NCBI GenBank assembly: GCA_910578665.1
Contig: CAJTQU010000004.1
Coordinates: forward strand, 82,448-146,447
Reading direction: 5' to 3'
DNA length: 64,000 nucleotides
Source of the DNA: an uncultured Muribaculaceae bacterium
GTDB taxonomy: Bacteria > Bacteroidota > Bacteroidia > Bacteroidales > Muribaculaceae
Below the pieces are notes generated by a model. That model searched no databases. It was not told the origin of the DNA and saw only the letters and a program-made list of their open reading frames with translations. This document shows positions 24,636-32,970 of this stretch, piece by piece (the stretch's first letter is position 1; each line of letters opens with the position of its first letter). The position numbers were made by a program, and so were the translations under genes.

Positions 24636-26870
24636 ATGAAAAAAACATTACTCACATTTGCCGCACTTGTCGGAGCGGCTGTGACAGTACAGGCGGCAGA
24701 AGAAGTAGCCTACGGCAACCGCCCGTTCTACGGGTTCTTTTTGACCAACGGCAGGTACACCAACGCAACCGAGGCCCAGTACGGTTTCGCGAAACAGACA
24801 TTCAAAGCGACCAGGACCAACGAGCTTATCCACGAGCTCACCGACAATGTCGGCGTCTACGCGGCAACGGCTATAGACGGCATATATTATGCAATGCCCT
24901 ACCAGTATTCATCGTCTATGTCTATGCCGGAACCTCTTCCGATGTTCACCTATAACATCTATACAGACCGCGTGGAGCAAATGGGCAGATGGGATATCGA
25001 GGGAAGTGACTTCAAACCCTCCGATATGACTTACGACATCAAAAACGACCGGTTGCTCGCCATCGGCTTCGACTCACAAAGCAAAAGCGCAATCTACGAG
25101 GTGGACCGCAATACAGGCGCACTGACACGCCTCTCGCTCCTGAAAGAAGTGGGAGGCGTTATAGCTGCCGACGCCCAGGGACGCATATTCACTATATGCC
25201 ACGACGGAGCCCTATACCAGGTGGACATTACCAGGGACTACACGATGCAGAAGATATACGAGATGCCCTATTCTTATCTGACATCAAACCAGTCGCTGGA
25301 ATTCGACATGACAAGCGGTAAGCTTTACTGGGCATCCAACTGCAAGGACAATCCGCGCCACGACGGCGGCTATTCGACCTATATGGTTGAAATCACGCTT
25401 CCCGTGATCGGACCGGAACAGAACTACACTCCCAATGACAAATATTCTTTCAGGGAAATCAACGAGATAGGCACCGCGGCACGATTCCAGGGCATGTATA
25501 TACCTTATGCCGTAGGCGGATTCGAGGCTCCCGGTTTCGCTACCGACATACAGACAGTCTCCAGCCCCGACGGCTCATACTGCACCATCAATTTTAAAGC
25601 GCCCACCACAACTTTCGGCGGCGAAGCCCTGTCATCAGTAGACGGATACGACCTGTACCGCAACGGCGAACGCATCCATTCCGAGAAAGGGCTGTCTGTC
25701 GGAAAATCTGTAACCTACGAAGACAAGGGACTCACCGAACCGGGCGAATACCGCTACGACATAGTATGCTACAGCAATACAAAGGGTGACGGCCCCAAAT
25801 CACCGGCATTTGCATACGTGGGCTTCGACAGTCCGGCAGCCGTATCTGACGCCGAGGTCGAAATAGCCGATGACTTCATGTCTGCCACAGTGTCGTGGAG
25901 CGCTCCTGCCAAAGGTTCTCACGGAGGCACTTTCAACCCCTCCGATACACGCTACGACGTGACACGCCTGCCGGACAATGTGGTTATAGCCAAAGACATA
26001 ACCGATACTCAGGTTAAGGACAACGTGCGCCGACTGATGCGTTATTCTTACCGCATCACCGCAAAAAACAGCTACGGTGCCTCTAACGCCGAGACCCAGG
26101 AATTTATAGCCGGCACACCCGAAAGCGAATTCCCGGTAGAAGAAACTTTCGAGAATCCCACTGCCATGAAACTCAAATGGATGACTGTCGACTATAACAA
26201 TGACGGCCTGACATGGATATACGGCACTACGCTCGGACAAGGTGTATTTGGCGACTACGAGATGACAGCCGAATATATTATTTCGCCCACTTCGGTAGAT
26301 GTCAACACTAAAGATGCCGATGACTGGATCATTTCGCCCCCTATCGCTTTTGAAGAAGGCCAGAAATATTCCGTATCGTTCGACATACGCTCGCTGACAA
26401 ATGAAATCCTTAATGTATATGTAGGCTGCAAAAACAACGTCGAGAGTATGCAACTGGTGAAATCGTTCACGCTCAATCCCCCTGAATATGCCGAAGACGG
26501 ACGCATGATTCTGCAGAAATACACGATTGACCTTCCCGAAAGTATCGGCGGAACAACAGCGTGTGTGGGCCTGCAACTCGCCACACCGCTCAACGAGCAG
26601 TATTACAGCTATATCCAGCTCGGTTCCATCAATATCGACAACAGCACCAACAGTATCAGCGCCATAACCGGTGACAATGGCGAAGCCAATGTTCGTTTTG
26701 ACGGATCAAATCTCTTGATAGACGGAAAATTTAATACCGCCGCCCTTTACAGCATAAACGGCACCAAAGTGGCCGACATCAAAGGAGGCAGCATGTCTCT
26801 GTCCGGCCTTAACGCCGGCATCTATATACTGAATGTAGACGGCAAGGCATTCAAACTCGCTGTGAGATAA
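24636..26870 (+). CDS. Secreted protein with Fn3 and choice-of-anchor-J domains
   Basis: A 744-residue exported protein. The frame opens at 24579, but the ATG at 24636 starts a classic signal peptide (KKTLLTFAALVGAAVTVQA). Residues about 25-290 look like a beta-propeller-type region with repeated ATAIDGIYYAM- and VIAADAQGRIFTICHDG-like strands. Two fibronectin-III-like domains follow (FKAPTTTFGG...YDLYRNGERI and ATVSWSAPAKG). Then comes a choice-of-anchor-J/cleaved-adhesin domain (VEETFENPTAMKLKWMTVD, DDWIISPPIAFEEGQKYSV). The C-terminus (AALYSINGTKVADIKGG, LNAGIYILNVDGKAFKL) is a type IX sorting domain. Its role, perhaps surface adhesion or glycan contact, is inference. Confidence 0.8.
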   Translation: MKKTLLTFAALVGAAVTVQAAEEVAYGNRPFYGFFLTNGRYTNATEAQYGFAKQTFKATRTNELIHELTDNVGVYAATAIDGIYYAMPYQYSSSMSMPEPLPMFTYNIYTDRVEQMGRWDIEGSDFKPSDMTYDIKNDRLLAIGFDSQSKSAIYEVDRNTGALTRLSLLKEVGGVIAADAQGRIFTICHDGALYQVDITRDYTMQKIYEMPYSYLTSNQSLEFDMTSGKLYWASNCKDNPRHDGGYSTYMVEITLPVIGPEQNYTPNDKYSFREINEIGTAARFQGMYIPYAVGGFEAPGFATDIQTVSSPDGSYCTINFKAPTTTFGGEALSSVDGYDLYRNGERIHSEKGLSVGKSVTYEDKGLTEPGEYRYDIVCYSNTKGDGPKSPAFAYVGFDSPAAVSDAEVEIADDFMSATVSWSAPAKGSHGGTFNPSDTRYDVTRLPDNVVIAKDITDTQVKDNVRRLMRYSYRITAKNSYGASNAETQEFIAGTPESEFPVEETFENPTAMKLKWMTVDYNNDGLTWIYGTTLGQGVFGDYEMTAEYIISPTSVDVNTKDADDWIISPPIAFEEGQKYSVSFDIRSLTNEILNVYVGCKNNVESMQLVKSFTLNPPEYAEDGRMILQKYTIDLPESIGGTTACVGLQLATPLNEQYYSYIQLGSINIDNSTNSISAITGDNGEANVRFDGSNLLIDGKFNTAALYSINGTKVADIKGGSMSLSGLNAGIYILNVDGKAFKLAVR

Positions 26871-26885
26871 AACACACAATCAATT

Positions 26886-26935
26886 AAAAAAACCGGGGAC
26901 GTCCTCTGCATAGCGGCCGTCCCCGGTTTTATTTT
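26886..26935. terminator. Bidirectional terminator
   Basis: ACCGGGGACG (26892-26901) pairs perfectly with CGTCCCCGGT (26918-26927), preceded by an A run and followed by TTTATTTT. It serves both convergent genes. Confidence 0.85.
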
Positions 26936-26954
26936 GTCAATAAGGCTTTCTTGC

Positions 26955-27716
26955 TCAGATCTTGAAACCGGCAGAACGCAGGTACTGTAGAAATTTATCA
27001 GAAAACGGATTGCTGTTAGACGCCGGATAACGCACATCGGTGAAAACCTGCGCAAGGGTCTGTTTGCCATTCTCTGTAACAAATTTACGGTTATCCGGAA
27101 ATTCATCTTTGGCTCTGTACAGATCTCTTATACGGTCATCTGAAAAATCAGGATAGCGTTCTTCATAGGCCACGGCCTCAAGAGGCAGCCGCTCGCACTG
27201 AGCTGTCTCGCCCTCGGGATACCCCAGGGCTATGCAGCCCACAGGCACCACACCCTCCGGCAGACACAGAGCGGCAGCTATTTCTGACGCGTTATAAGTG
27301 GTAGTGCCAAGCCAGCATGTGCCCAGTCCGTGCATCTCGGCAATAGTGATGATCTGCTGCGCATATATCGAAGCATCTATTATCGCTGCGACCAGACCCT
27401 GCAAATTGCGGAATTCAGGCTGCGCGCCGCTCACTTCGCACCAACGCTCGAAACGGCGCACATCGGCACACACTGTAAGCAGCACCGGCGCCATAGAGGC
27501 CGGCTGGTTGAAATGCGCCGGGCGCAGCGCCGCCAGACGTTCTGGGTCGCGCGTGACAATCACGCTGTACAACTGCATATTGCCTGTGTTGGGAGCACGC
27601 ATGGCATCCGAAAGGATGCTGTTTAACAGCTCGCGCGATGGGATTTCGTCTGAAAATGCACGAACCGTGCGACGTCCGGCGAAATATTCCTTTCCCGGAA
27701 AATTAGTGTGTGTCAT
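26955..27716 (-). CDS. Nitroreductase family protein
   Basis: A 253-residue FMN-dependent nitroreductase-superfamily protein, distinct from the one at 3271. FAGRRTVRAFSDEIPSRELL gives the N-terminal FMN-phosphate site, and MRAPNTGNMQLYSVIV the next flavin contact. AIIDASIYAQQIITIAEMHGLGTCWLG forms the central helix and loop. The extended C-terminal segment (RYPASNSNPFSDKFLQYL) occurs in several Bacteroidetes members. Substrate is unknown. The frame is open to 27737, but the promoter at 27739-27746 puts the transcript start near 27732, so I chose the ATG at 27716 (MTHTNFPGKEYF). Confidence 0.85.
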   Translation of the reverse strand: MTHTNFPGKEYFAGRRTVRAFSDEIPSRELLNSILSDAMRAPNTGNMQLYSVIVTRDPERLAALRPAHFNQPASMAPVLLTVCADVRRFERWCEVSGAQPEFRNLQGLVAAIIDASIYAQQIITIAEMHGLGTCWLGTTTYNASEIAAALCLPEGVVPVGCIALGYPEGETAQCERLPLEAVAYEERYPDFSDDRIRDLYRAKDEFPDNRKFVTENGKQTLAQVFTDVRYPASNSNPFSDKFLQYLRSAGFKI

Positions 27717-27738
27717 ATCTGGATATAAATTTTGCATG

Positions 27739-27746
27739 CAAATTTA
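27739..27746 (-). promoter_or_regulatory. -7 element of the nitroreductase promoter
   Basis: The minus strand reads TAAATTTG. The -33 region is poor. Its position rules out translation from 27737 and supports the ATG at 27716. Confidence 0.5.
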
Positions 27747-27980
27747 ATAATAAATCCCGACATTGCGCTGTCTCCCCACACAATGGTGCATAATTTATTC
27801 ATTTACATAAATAAGGATAACATACACATAATACTTTTTTTGAATTACACAATAGCAAAGCTATACATTTTTGACAACTTTGCCTGAAGATAAAATTTAC
27901 AATAACCTGAATACTAGCATAATAACTTTATAACATGGTCAACTTTGTGTGATTTTAACAAGGTTAAACATCTCCTTTTG
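27747..27980. other. AT-rich intergenic spacer upstream of nrdJ
   Basis: No coding frame is supported. Two CAACTTTG boxes near 27873 and 27941 resemble weak -7 elements and could be extra nrdJ promoters. I looked for a cobalamin riboswitch and saw no conserved B12-box sequence. Confidence 0.45.
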
Positions 27981-28012
27981 TTTGGTGTTTTAAAAATATT
28001 ATCGCATCTTTG
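27981..28012 (+). promoter_or_regulatory. Promoter of nrdJ
   Basis: TTTG at 27981-27984, a 20-base spacer and CATCTTTG at 28005-28012, one base off the TAnnTTTG consensus. The start near 28019 leaves a leader of about 65 bases before the ATG at 28085. Confidence 0.6.
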
Positions 28013-28084
28013 CACTCGCATTTCCAATCGGGCAATACTCGTGTGAATGCGCTCTTTTTACCCAACTCACTCCAACTAAATCAC

Positions 28085-30643
28085 ATGCAAACAGAAGAAA
28101 CAAAGGATGTCTACAGCCACGACGAGGCACTAAAAGCCACGCTTGATTATTTCGGCGGGGACGAACTCGCAGCCGGCGTATGGGTTTCCAAATACGCCCT
28201 CAAGGATTCTTATGGAAATCTATACGAAAAGACTCCTGAAGACATGCACCGCCGCCTGGCACGCGAATTTGCCCGTATAGAGGCCAAATACCCCAATCCT
28301 ATGACCGAGCAGGAAATCTTCGAACTGTTCGACCATTTCCGCTATGTAGTGCCGCAGGGAAGCCCTATGGCCGGCATCGGCAACAACTACCAGATAGGAT
28401 CACTGTCCAACTGCTTTGTAATAGGCCTGGACGGCCAGCCTGACTCCTACGGCGGCATTATTAAGATTGACGAAGAGCAGGTGCAGCTAATGAAGCGGCG
28501 CGGCGGCGTGGGACACGACCTGAGCCACATAAGGCCCAAAGGAAGCCCCGTGAAAAACTCGGCGCTTACCTCTACGGGACTGGTGCCTTTTATGGAACGA
28601 TATTCAAATTCCACACGCGAGGTGGCACAGGACGGAAGACGCGGTGCGCTCATGCTCTCTGTCTCTATCAAGCATCCCGACAGCGAGGCTTTCATCGACG
28701 CAAAGATGGAGGAAGGCAAGGTGACGGGAGCCAACGTGTCTGTACGCATCGATGACGATTTTATGCGCGCTGCCACCGAAGGAGGCTCATACACACAGAC
28801 TTATCCTGTAAAACCGGTGCCTGGTGAAAAAACTTTCGCCCAAAATGATATAGATGCCGCGGCACTATGGAAAAAAATCGTGCATAACGCGTGGAAAAGT
28901 GCCGAACCGGGCATCCTGTTCTGGGACACGATACAGCGTGAAAGCCTGCCGGACTGCTACGCCGACATGGGTTTCGAGACCATATCGACAAATCCGTGCG
29001 GAGAGATTCCGCTCTGTCCTTACGACAGCTGCCGCCTGATAGCCATCAACCTGTACGGCTATGTAGAAAATCCTTTCACTCCCGAGGCTAGGTTTAATTT
29101 TGACAAGTTCCGCGAGCATGTACGCAAGACACAGCGCCTGATGGATGACCTGATCGATCTGGAGATGGAAAAAATAGACCTCATCATAAATAAGATTGCC
29201 TGCGACCCGGAAACTGACGAGGTTAAAAATACCGAGCTGAATCTTTGGAACAAGATTCGCGAAAAAACCCTGAAAGGTCGACGCACCGGATGCGGTACGA
29301 CGGCCGAGGGGGACATGCTAGCCGCACTCGGCCTGAGATACGGCACCAGTGAAGCAACTGAATTCTCTGTAAAGGTGCATCGCGAGCTTACACTGGCTTA
29401 TTACGACGCATCGTCAGACATGGCATTGGAACGCGGCGTATTCCCGATTTTCGATGCCGGACGCGAGAAAGAGAATCCGCTCATGATGCGCATACGCGAA
29501 GCTGACCCTGCTCTATATGACAAACTGCAGCGCCAGGGCAGACGCAACATTGCCTGTCTCACGATAGCCCCCACAGGCTCCACATCGCTCATGACACAGA
29601 CAACATCCGGCATAGAACCGCTCTTCTCACCATACTACATGCGCCGTCGCAAGGTAAACCACGATGATCCAAATGTGGCGATAGCCTTTGTCGACAAGCA
29701 AGGAGACTCGTTTGAGGAATATCCGGTGATACACCACAAGCTTTTAGAGTGGATGCGTGTCAACGGATATGAAAACACACAAGGGCTTACACCGGCGCAA
29801 ATGGCGGAAATTGTCGAAAAATCGCCCTATGCCAAAGCCACTGCAAACGATGTTGACTGGCGTGAGAAAGTACGCATGCAGGGTGCCGTGCAGAAGTGGG
29901 TAGACCACTCCATATCTGTAACCATAAACCTGCCGGCCGATGTCTCAGAAGAGCTTGTAGGCGAGCTGTACGAACTGGCATGGAGGTCGGGATGCAAGGG
30001 CTGCACGGTATACCGCGACGGTTCGCGTGACAATGTCCTTAAAGACATAACCGATGATGATGACAAACTATCGCTCGTACATTACGCGGCACCCGTGGCC
30101 AAGCGTCCCATAGAACTTGACGCCGACGTGGTACGCTTCCAGAACAATAAGGAAAAATGGATCGCGTTTGTAGGTCTCGACGGTAAAGGCAAGCCTTATG
30201 AGATTTTCACAGGCCTTGCCGATGACGAAGACGGAATATTCTGTCCTAAAAGTGTGTCCAAAGGCAAAATCATAAAAGCCGTAGATGCCGCCGGGCGCAA
30301 ACGATATGACTTCCAGTTTGTCAATAAGCGCGGCTATAAGACCACTATCGAAGGACTGAGCGACAAGTTCAATCCCGAATTCTGGAATTATGCCAAGCTG
30401 ATATCTGGTGTCTTGCGTTACGGCATGCCTATAGACCAGGTCTTGAAGCTCGTAGACGGTCTGCAACTCGACTCCGACAGCATAAACACCTGGAAGAACG
30501 GCGTGGTACGCGCTCTCAAAAAATATATGCCGGACGGCGAAAAAGCAAGCGGCCAGAAATGTCCGCACTGCGGTGCCGAGACACTGGTGTTCCAGGAAGG
30601 CTGCCTTATATGCACTACATGTGGCAATTCTAAATGCGGCTAA
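28085..30643 (+). CDS. nrdJ: Adenosylcobalamin-dependent (class II) ribonucleotide reductase
   Basis: An 852-residue class II reductase that makes deoxyribonucleotides with coenzyme B12, without oxygen or a separate radical subunit. The active site shows LSNCFVIG, KRRGGVGHDLSHIRP, the FETISTNPCGEIPLCPYDSC loop with radical-site residues, and CLTIAPTGSTSLMTQTTSG. Residues from about 660 form the typical C-terminal extension. The last 25 residues make a zinc-ribbon-like CPHCG...CTTCGNSKCG that likely carries the redox cysteines. The frame opens at 28010 inside the promoter; the ATG at 28085 is the natural start. It is a single gene with its own promoter and terminator. Confidence 0.93.
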   Translation: MQTEETKDVYSHDEALKATLDYFGGDELAAGVWVSKYALKDSYGNLYEKTPEDMHRRLAREFARIEAKYPNPMTEQEIFELFDHFRYVVPQGSPMAGIGNNYQIGSLSNCFVIGLDGQPDSYGGIIKIDEEQVQLMKRRGGVGHDLSHIRPKGSPVKNSALTSTGLVPFMERYSNSTREVAQDGRRGALMLSVSIKHPDSEAFIDAKMEEGKVTGANVSVRIDDDFMRAATEGGSYTQTYPVKPVPGEKTFAQNDIDAAALWKKIVHNAWKSAEPGILFWDTIQRESLPDCYADMGFETISTNPCGEIPLCPYDSCRLIAINLYGYVENPFTPEARFNFDKFREHVRKTQRLMDDLIDLEMEKIDLIINKIACDPETDEVKNTELNLWNKIREKTLKGRRTGCGTTAEGDMLAALGLRYGTSEATEFSVKVHRELTLAYYDASSDMALERGVFPIFDAGREKENPLMMRIREADPALYDKLQRQGRRNIACLTIAPTGSTSLMTQTTSGIEPLFSPYYMRRRKVNHDDPNVAIAFVDKQGDSFEEYPVIHHKLLEWMRVNGYENTQGLTPAQMAEIVEKSPYAKATANDVDWREKVRMQGAVQKWVDHSISVTINLPADVSEELVGELYELAWRSGCKGCTVYRDGSRDNVLKDITDDDDKLSLVHYAAPVAKRPIELDADVVRFQNNKEKWIAFVGLDGKGKPYEIFTGLADDEDGIFCPKSVSKGKIIKAVDAAGRKRYDFQFVNKRGYKTTIEGLSDKFNPEFWNYAKLISGVLRYGMPIDQVLKLVDGLQLDSDSINTWKNGVVRALKKYMPDGEKASGQKCPHCGAETLVFQEGCLICTTCGNSKCG

Positions 30644-30663
30644 ACGTCCGATAACCGACAATA

Positions 30664-30701
30664 AAACGGTCCGACACCCACCCCGGGATGCCGGACCGTT
30701 T
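30664..30701 (+). terminator. Terminator of nrdJ
   Basis: AAACGGTCCG (30664-30673) pairs with CGGACCGTTT (30692-30701), followed by an AT-rich stretch with a TTTT run. Confidence 0.8.
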
Positions 30702-30787
30702 CAATTTTAATTGTTTATATTATACCACTATAAATGATTGTATATTAGACATATATGCAATATACAAACTTATTTTTTGCACAAGCT

Positions 30788-30819
30788 ATTGACGCGAGCC
30801 ATAAAAATGCGTAACTTTG
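30788..30819 (+). promoter_or_regulatory. Promoter of the structured leader and lipoprotein-cotH genes
   Basis: ATTG at 30788-30791, a 20-base spacer and TAACTTTG at 30812-30819. The predicted start is near 30826. A dyad (GTGAC at 30819-30823 with GTCAC at 30841-30845, enclosing GGGA/TCCC) overlaps the -7 box and start site and could be an operator. Confidence 0.65.
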
Positions 30820-30825
30820 TGACCG

Positions 30826-31083
30826 ATTGGGAGTAGTCCCGTCACGACATTTTGGAAAAATAAGAAGCGTTATGCTTATCTTGTAACTTGAAAACGTAGG
30901 ACACTTTCAGTAGAGCAAGGATTAGCATAGTGGTTCTCACGCATATGCGTGGGTCACTATCGTTACATCTGCTCTCATGGTTTCCTACGACCTTCAAGTT
31001 AAGACGTGGCATAGTTGGCTCACGTTTCTGCATAATAACCATTAGACATTAAAGAGCCATAGTGTAGGCATTGAGTAACGACA
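30826..31083 (+). ncRNA. Structured RNA leader with a 116-nt rod-like hairpin
   Basis: The stretch between the promoter and the lipoprotein start codon is full of complementary segments. After GGGA/UCCC (30829-30840) and a small AAGC/GCUU hairpin (30865-30877) comes one long rod at 30885-31000. Its nested stems are AACUUGAA/UUCAAGUU, CGUAGGA/UCCUACG, AGAGCA/UGCUCU, AUAGUG/CACUAT and CACGC/GCGUG around AUAU, about 32 pairs in all. ACGTG/CACGT and GGCTC/GAGCC pairings follow. It could be a cis-regulatory leader of the lipoprotein-CotH genes or an independent ncRNA. I do not recognise a named family. The minus-strand frame over it is only the complement of the rod. Confidence 0.55.
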
Positions 31084-31542
31084 ATGAGAAAACTTATTAA
31101 TCGGCTATTGCTCTTTCTCACCGTTGTCAGCGTTACCGCTTGTGATGACAAAGACACGGACACCGAGATTTCCACTGAGTGGGAAGTAGTTTCAAATTCG
31201 GATGCCGACTGTATCCGGGTAGTCAATCATACCTCTGACATATTCCTCCCTAAAATCATTTATGTCAATGCCATCTATAAGGAGGGGGAAGTTGAACTAA
31301 GATGTGATAACAGTATCGGCTTTACCTTGATTGGACTAAATGACGAGTATAAATCTGTTGACGGACATTTTTCAGTATCGAAAGTTGATAATCACACTCT
31401 TAAAATCCACTTCGAGAGATGTGAATCAGGAAAACCTGAATATAAAGAACAATTTATGGTATTCAATACGGATAATCAAGCAACTTTCAATACGTTCATA
31501 TACATATCTCGCACATTTGGCGAATTATCACCGAATTTGTAA
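31084..31542 (+). CDS. Hypothetical lipoprotein
   Basis: A 152-residue predicted lipoprotein with no family I recognise. The signal peptide is MRKLINRLLLFLTVV followed by the lipobox SVTAC, so the lipidated cysteine is residue 21. The mature part starts with an acidic DDKDTDTE stretch and is then mostly beta strands (CIRVVNHTSDIFLPKI, VELRCDNSIGFTLIGL, FNTFIYISRTFGEL), as in a small Ig-like or beta-sandwich domain. It has three further cysteines. The gene is AT-richer than the chromosome around it. It starts at the end of the structured leader and precedes the CotH-like gene by 18 bases, so the two form a pair. Confidence 0.7.
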   Translation: MRKLINRLLLFLTVVSVTACDDKDTDTEISTEWEVVSNSDADCIRVVNHTSDIFLPKIIYVNAIYKEGEVELRCDNSIGFTLIGLNDEYKSVDGHFSVSKVDNHTLKIHFERCESGKPEYKEQFMVFNTDNQATFNTFIYISRTFGELSPNL

Positions 31543-31560
31543 CCAATTAATGTCTAAAAT

Positions 31561-32970
31561 ATGTTACCTCGTTTATTATGTTGTATGTTTCTCGCATTGA
31601 CTTTAATGTCCTGCGCTGATGATATAGAAGCAAATGAACCGCCAACGCCAATTGTGGCTCATATTTCTGGCACTCTCCCGGTTTTATATATAAATACTGA
31701 AAACCATAGGCCGATAACCTCCAAAACTGAATATATCAATGCTAACTATTGGCTCGATCCAGTCGGCAAAGATGATATAGCGCCTCTTGGTTCGGAGGCA
31801 GAACCGTTGCCAATGCAGATACGAGGCAGAGGGCATTCCTCGTGGAAAGGTCAGAAGAAACCTTACAAAATCAAACTCGGTAAAAAGACCGCAATAATGG
31901 GTATGCCTAAAAACAAACACTGGGCATTGCTGAAACCCACCGAAAACACAGTTGCCGGCTTACAGTTAGGTAAACTTATGAATATGTCTTGGACACCGAG
32001 TTTCCGTCCTGTGGAAGTTGTGTTGAACGGTGACTATATTGGTTTATACTTTCTTACTGAAACTATCCGCATAGACGAAAATCGCGTCAACATCTACGAA
32101 CAACAAGACCAAGAAACCAATCCCGATTTAATAAGTGGGGGCTGGCTTGTTGAGGTTGATAATTACCATGACGAATGTCAGATTACCATTCCTGAAAATA
32201 ATCGTTGGAATCTTACATTGCGCTATCACTCGCCGGAGGATTTATCTAATCCGCAACTGCAATGGCTTACGAATGAATTTAAGGCTATAAATACGGCTAT
32301 ATATTCGACGGACAAGACTTCGACCGCATGGGAGGAGCATATTGATGTTGAGAGCATGGCTCGTTTCTTTATATTGCAGGAAGTTATGGACAACCCTGAT
32401 GGTTTTCATGGCAGCTTCTATCTCCATAAGGATTTGAAAGATGGCTCCAAATGGATTGCAGGTCCAATATGGGATTTGGTATGCTATAACCGTGAGAAAA
32501 CCGACTATACATTTAAGATGAAAGTCCATTATGGGTTTACCCCACATTGGATTGGCGAGATAATCCAGTATGACAGTTTTTGTCATGCGGTCAAAGATGT
32601 TTGGAGCGAGGTTTATCCGAACAAACTTTCGGAAATATATGATTATATTGATGATATAGTTCTACCTCTTGGCGAGGCTTGGAATAATGACTGCGAGAGG
32701 TGGAATGATGACCCAACCCAAACCGTGCAACTTAGAGCAGATAGGATTAAGAACGCTCTTAGACGTAACATAGAATGGTTCAACCAACATATTCCGGTTA
32801 GCCCTTATGCGTCAATTCCTATCACCTCGACTTCTTGTGTCGAAGAACCTATAAAGGTTTTTAATCTTCAAGGAATACTGATAGGCGAATTTAGGAATAT
32901 AGCCGATGCTAAATCAAACCTCAGACATGGTGTTTACATCATCAATGGAGAAAAGATGATTGTAAGATGA
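31561..32970 (+). CDS. CotH kinase family lipoprotein
   Basis: A 469-residue predicted surface lipoprotein of the CotH protein-kinase-like family. The lipobox is LMSC (cysteine 18). The CotH core includes MQIRGRGHSSWKGQKKPYKI, then LLKPTENTVAGLQLGKL, VEVVLNGDYIGLYFLTETIR with the expected E, GGWLVEVDNY and KWIAGPIWDL. Many CotH proteins have WDFD at the last motif; here it reads WDLV, so a metal-binding acid may be missing. The tail (IKVFNLQGILIGEF, LRHGVYIINGEKMIVR) resembles a type IX sorting domain, which is odd together with a lipobox. The gene shares the AT-rich composition of the island and pairs with the upstream lipoprotein. Confidence 0.82.
   Translation: MLPRLLCCMFLALTLMSCADDIEANEPPTPIVAHISGTLPVLYINTENHRPITSKTEYINANYWLDPVGKDDIAPLGSEAEPLPMQIRGRGHSSWKGQKKPYKIKLGKKTAIMGMPKNKHWALLKPTENTVAGLQLGKLMNMSWTPSFRPVEVVLNGDYIGLYFLTETIRIDENRVNIYEQQDQETNPDLISGGWLVEVDNYHDECQITIPENNRWNLTLRYHSPEDLSNPQLQWLTNEFKAINTAIYSTDKTSTAWEEHIDVESMARFFILQEVMDNPDGFHGSFYLHKDLKDGSKWIAGPIWDLVCYNREKTDYTFKMKVHYGFTPHWIGEIIQYDSFCHAVKDVWSEVYPNKLSEIYDYIDDIVLPLGEAWNNDCERWNDDPTQTVQLRADRIKNALRRNIEWFNQHIPVSPYASIPITSTSCVEEPIKVFNLQGILIGEFRNIADAKSNLRHGVYIINGEKMIVR

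Noticed and set aside
27747..28084. Cobalamin riboswitch before nrdJ
   Set aside because: No B12-box or kissing-loop elements were recognised.
30885..31000. Rod hairpin as an integron attC site
   Set aside because: No attC-type core sites (GTTRRRY/RYYYAAC) at the ends and no neighbouring cassettes or integron integrase.
30842..31042. Minus-strand 66-codon frame over the rod-like hairpin
   Set aside because: It is the complement of the RNA rod; both arms encode it as a by-product and no start or promoter is visible on that strand.
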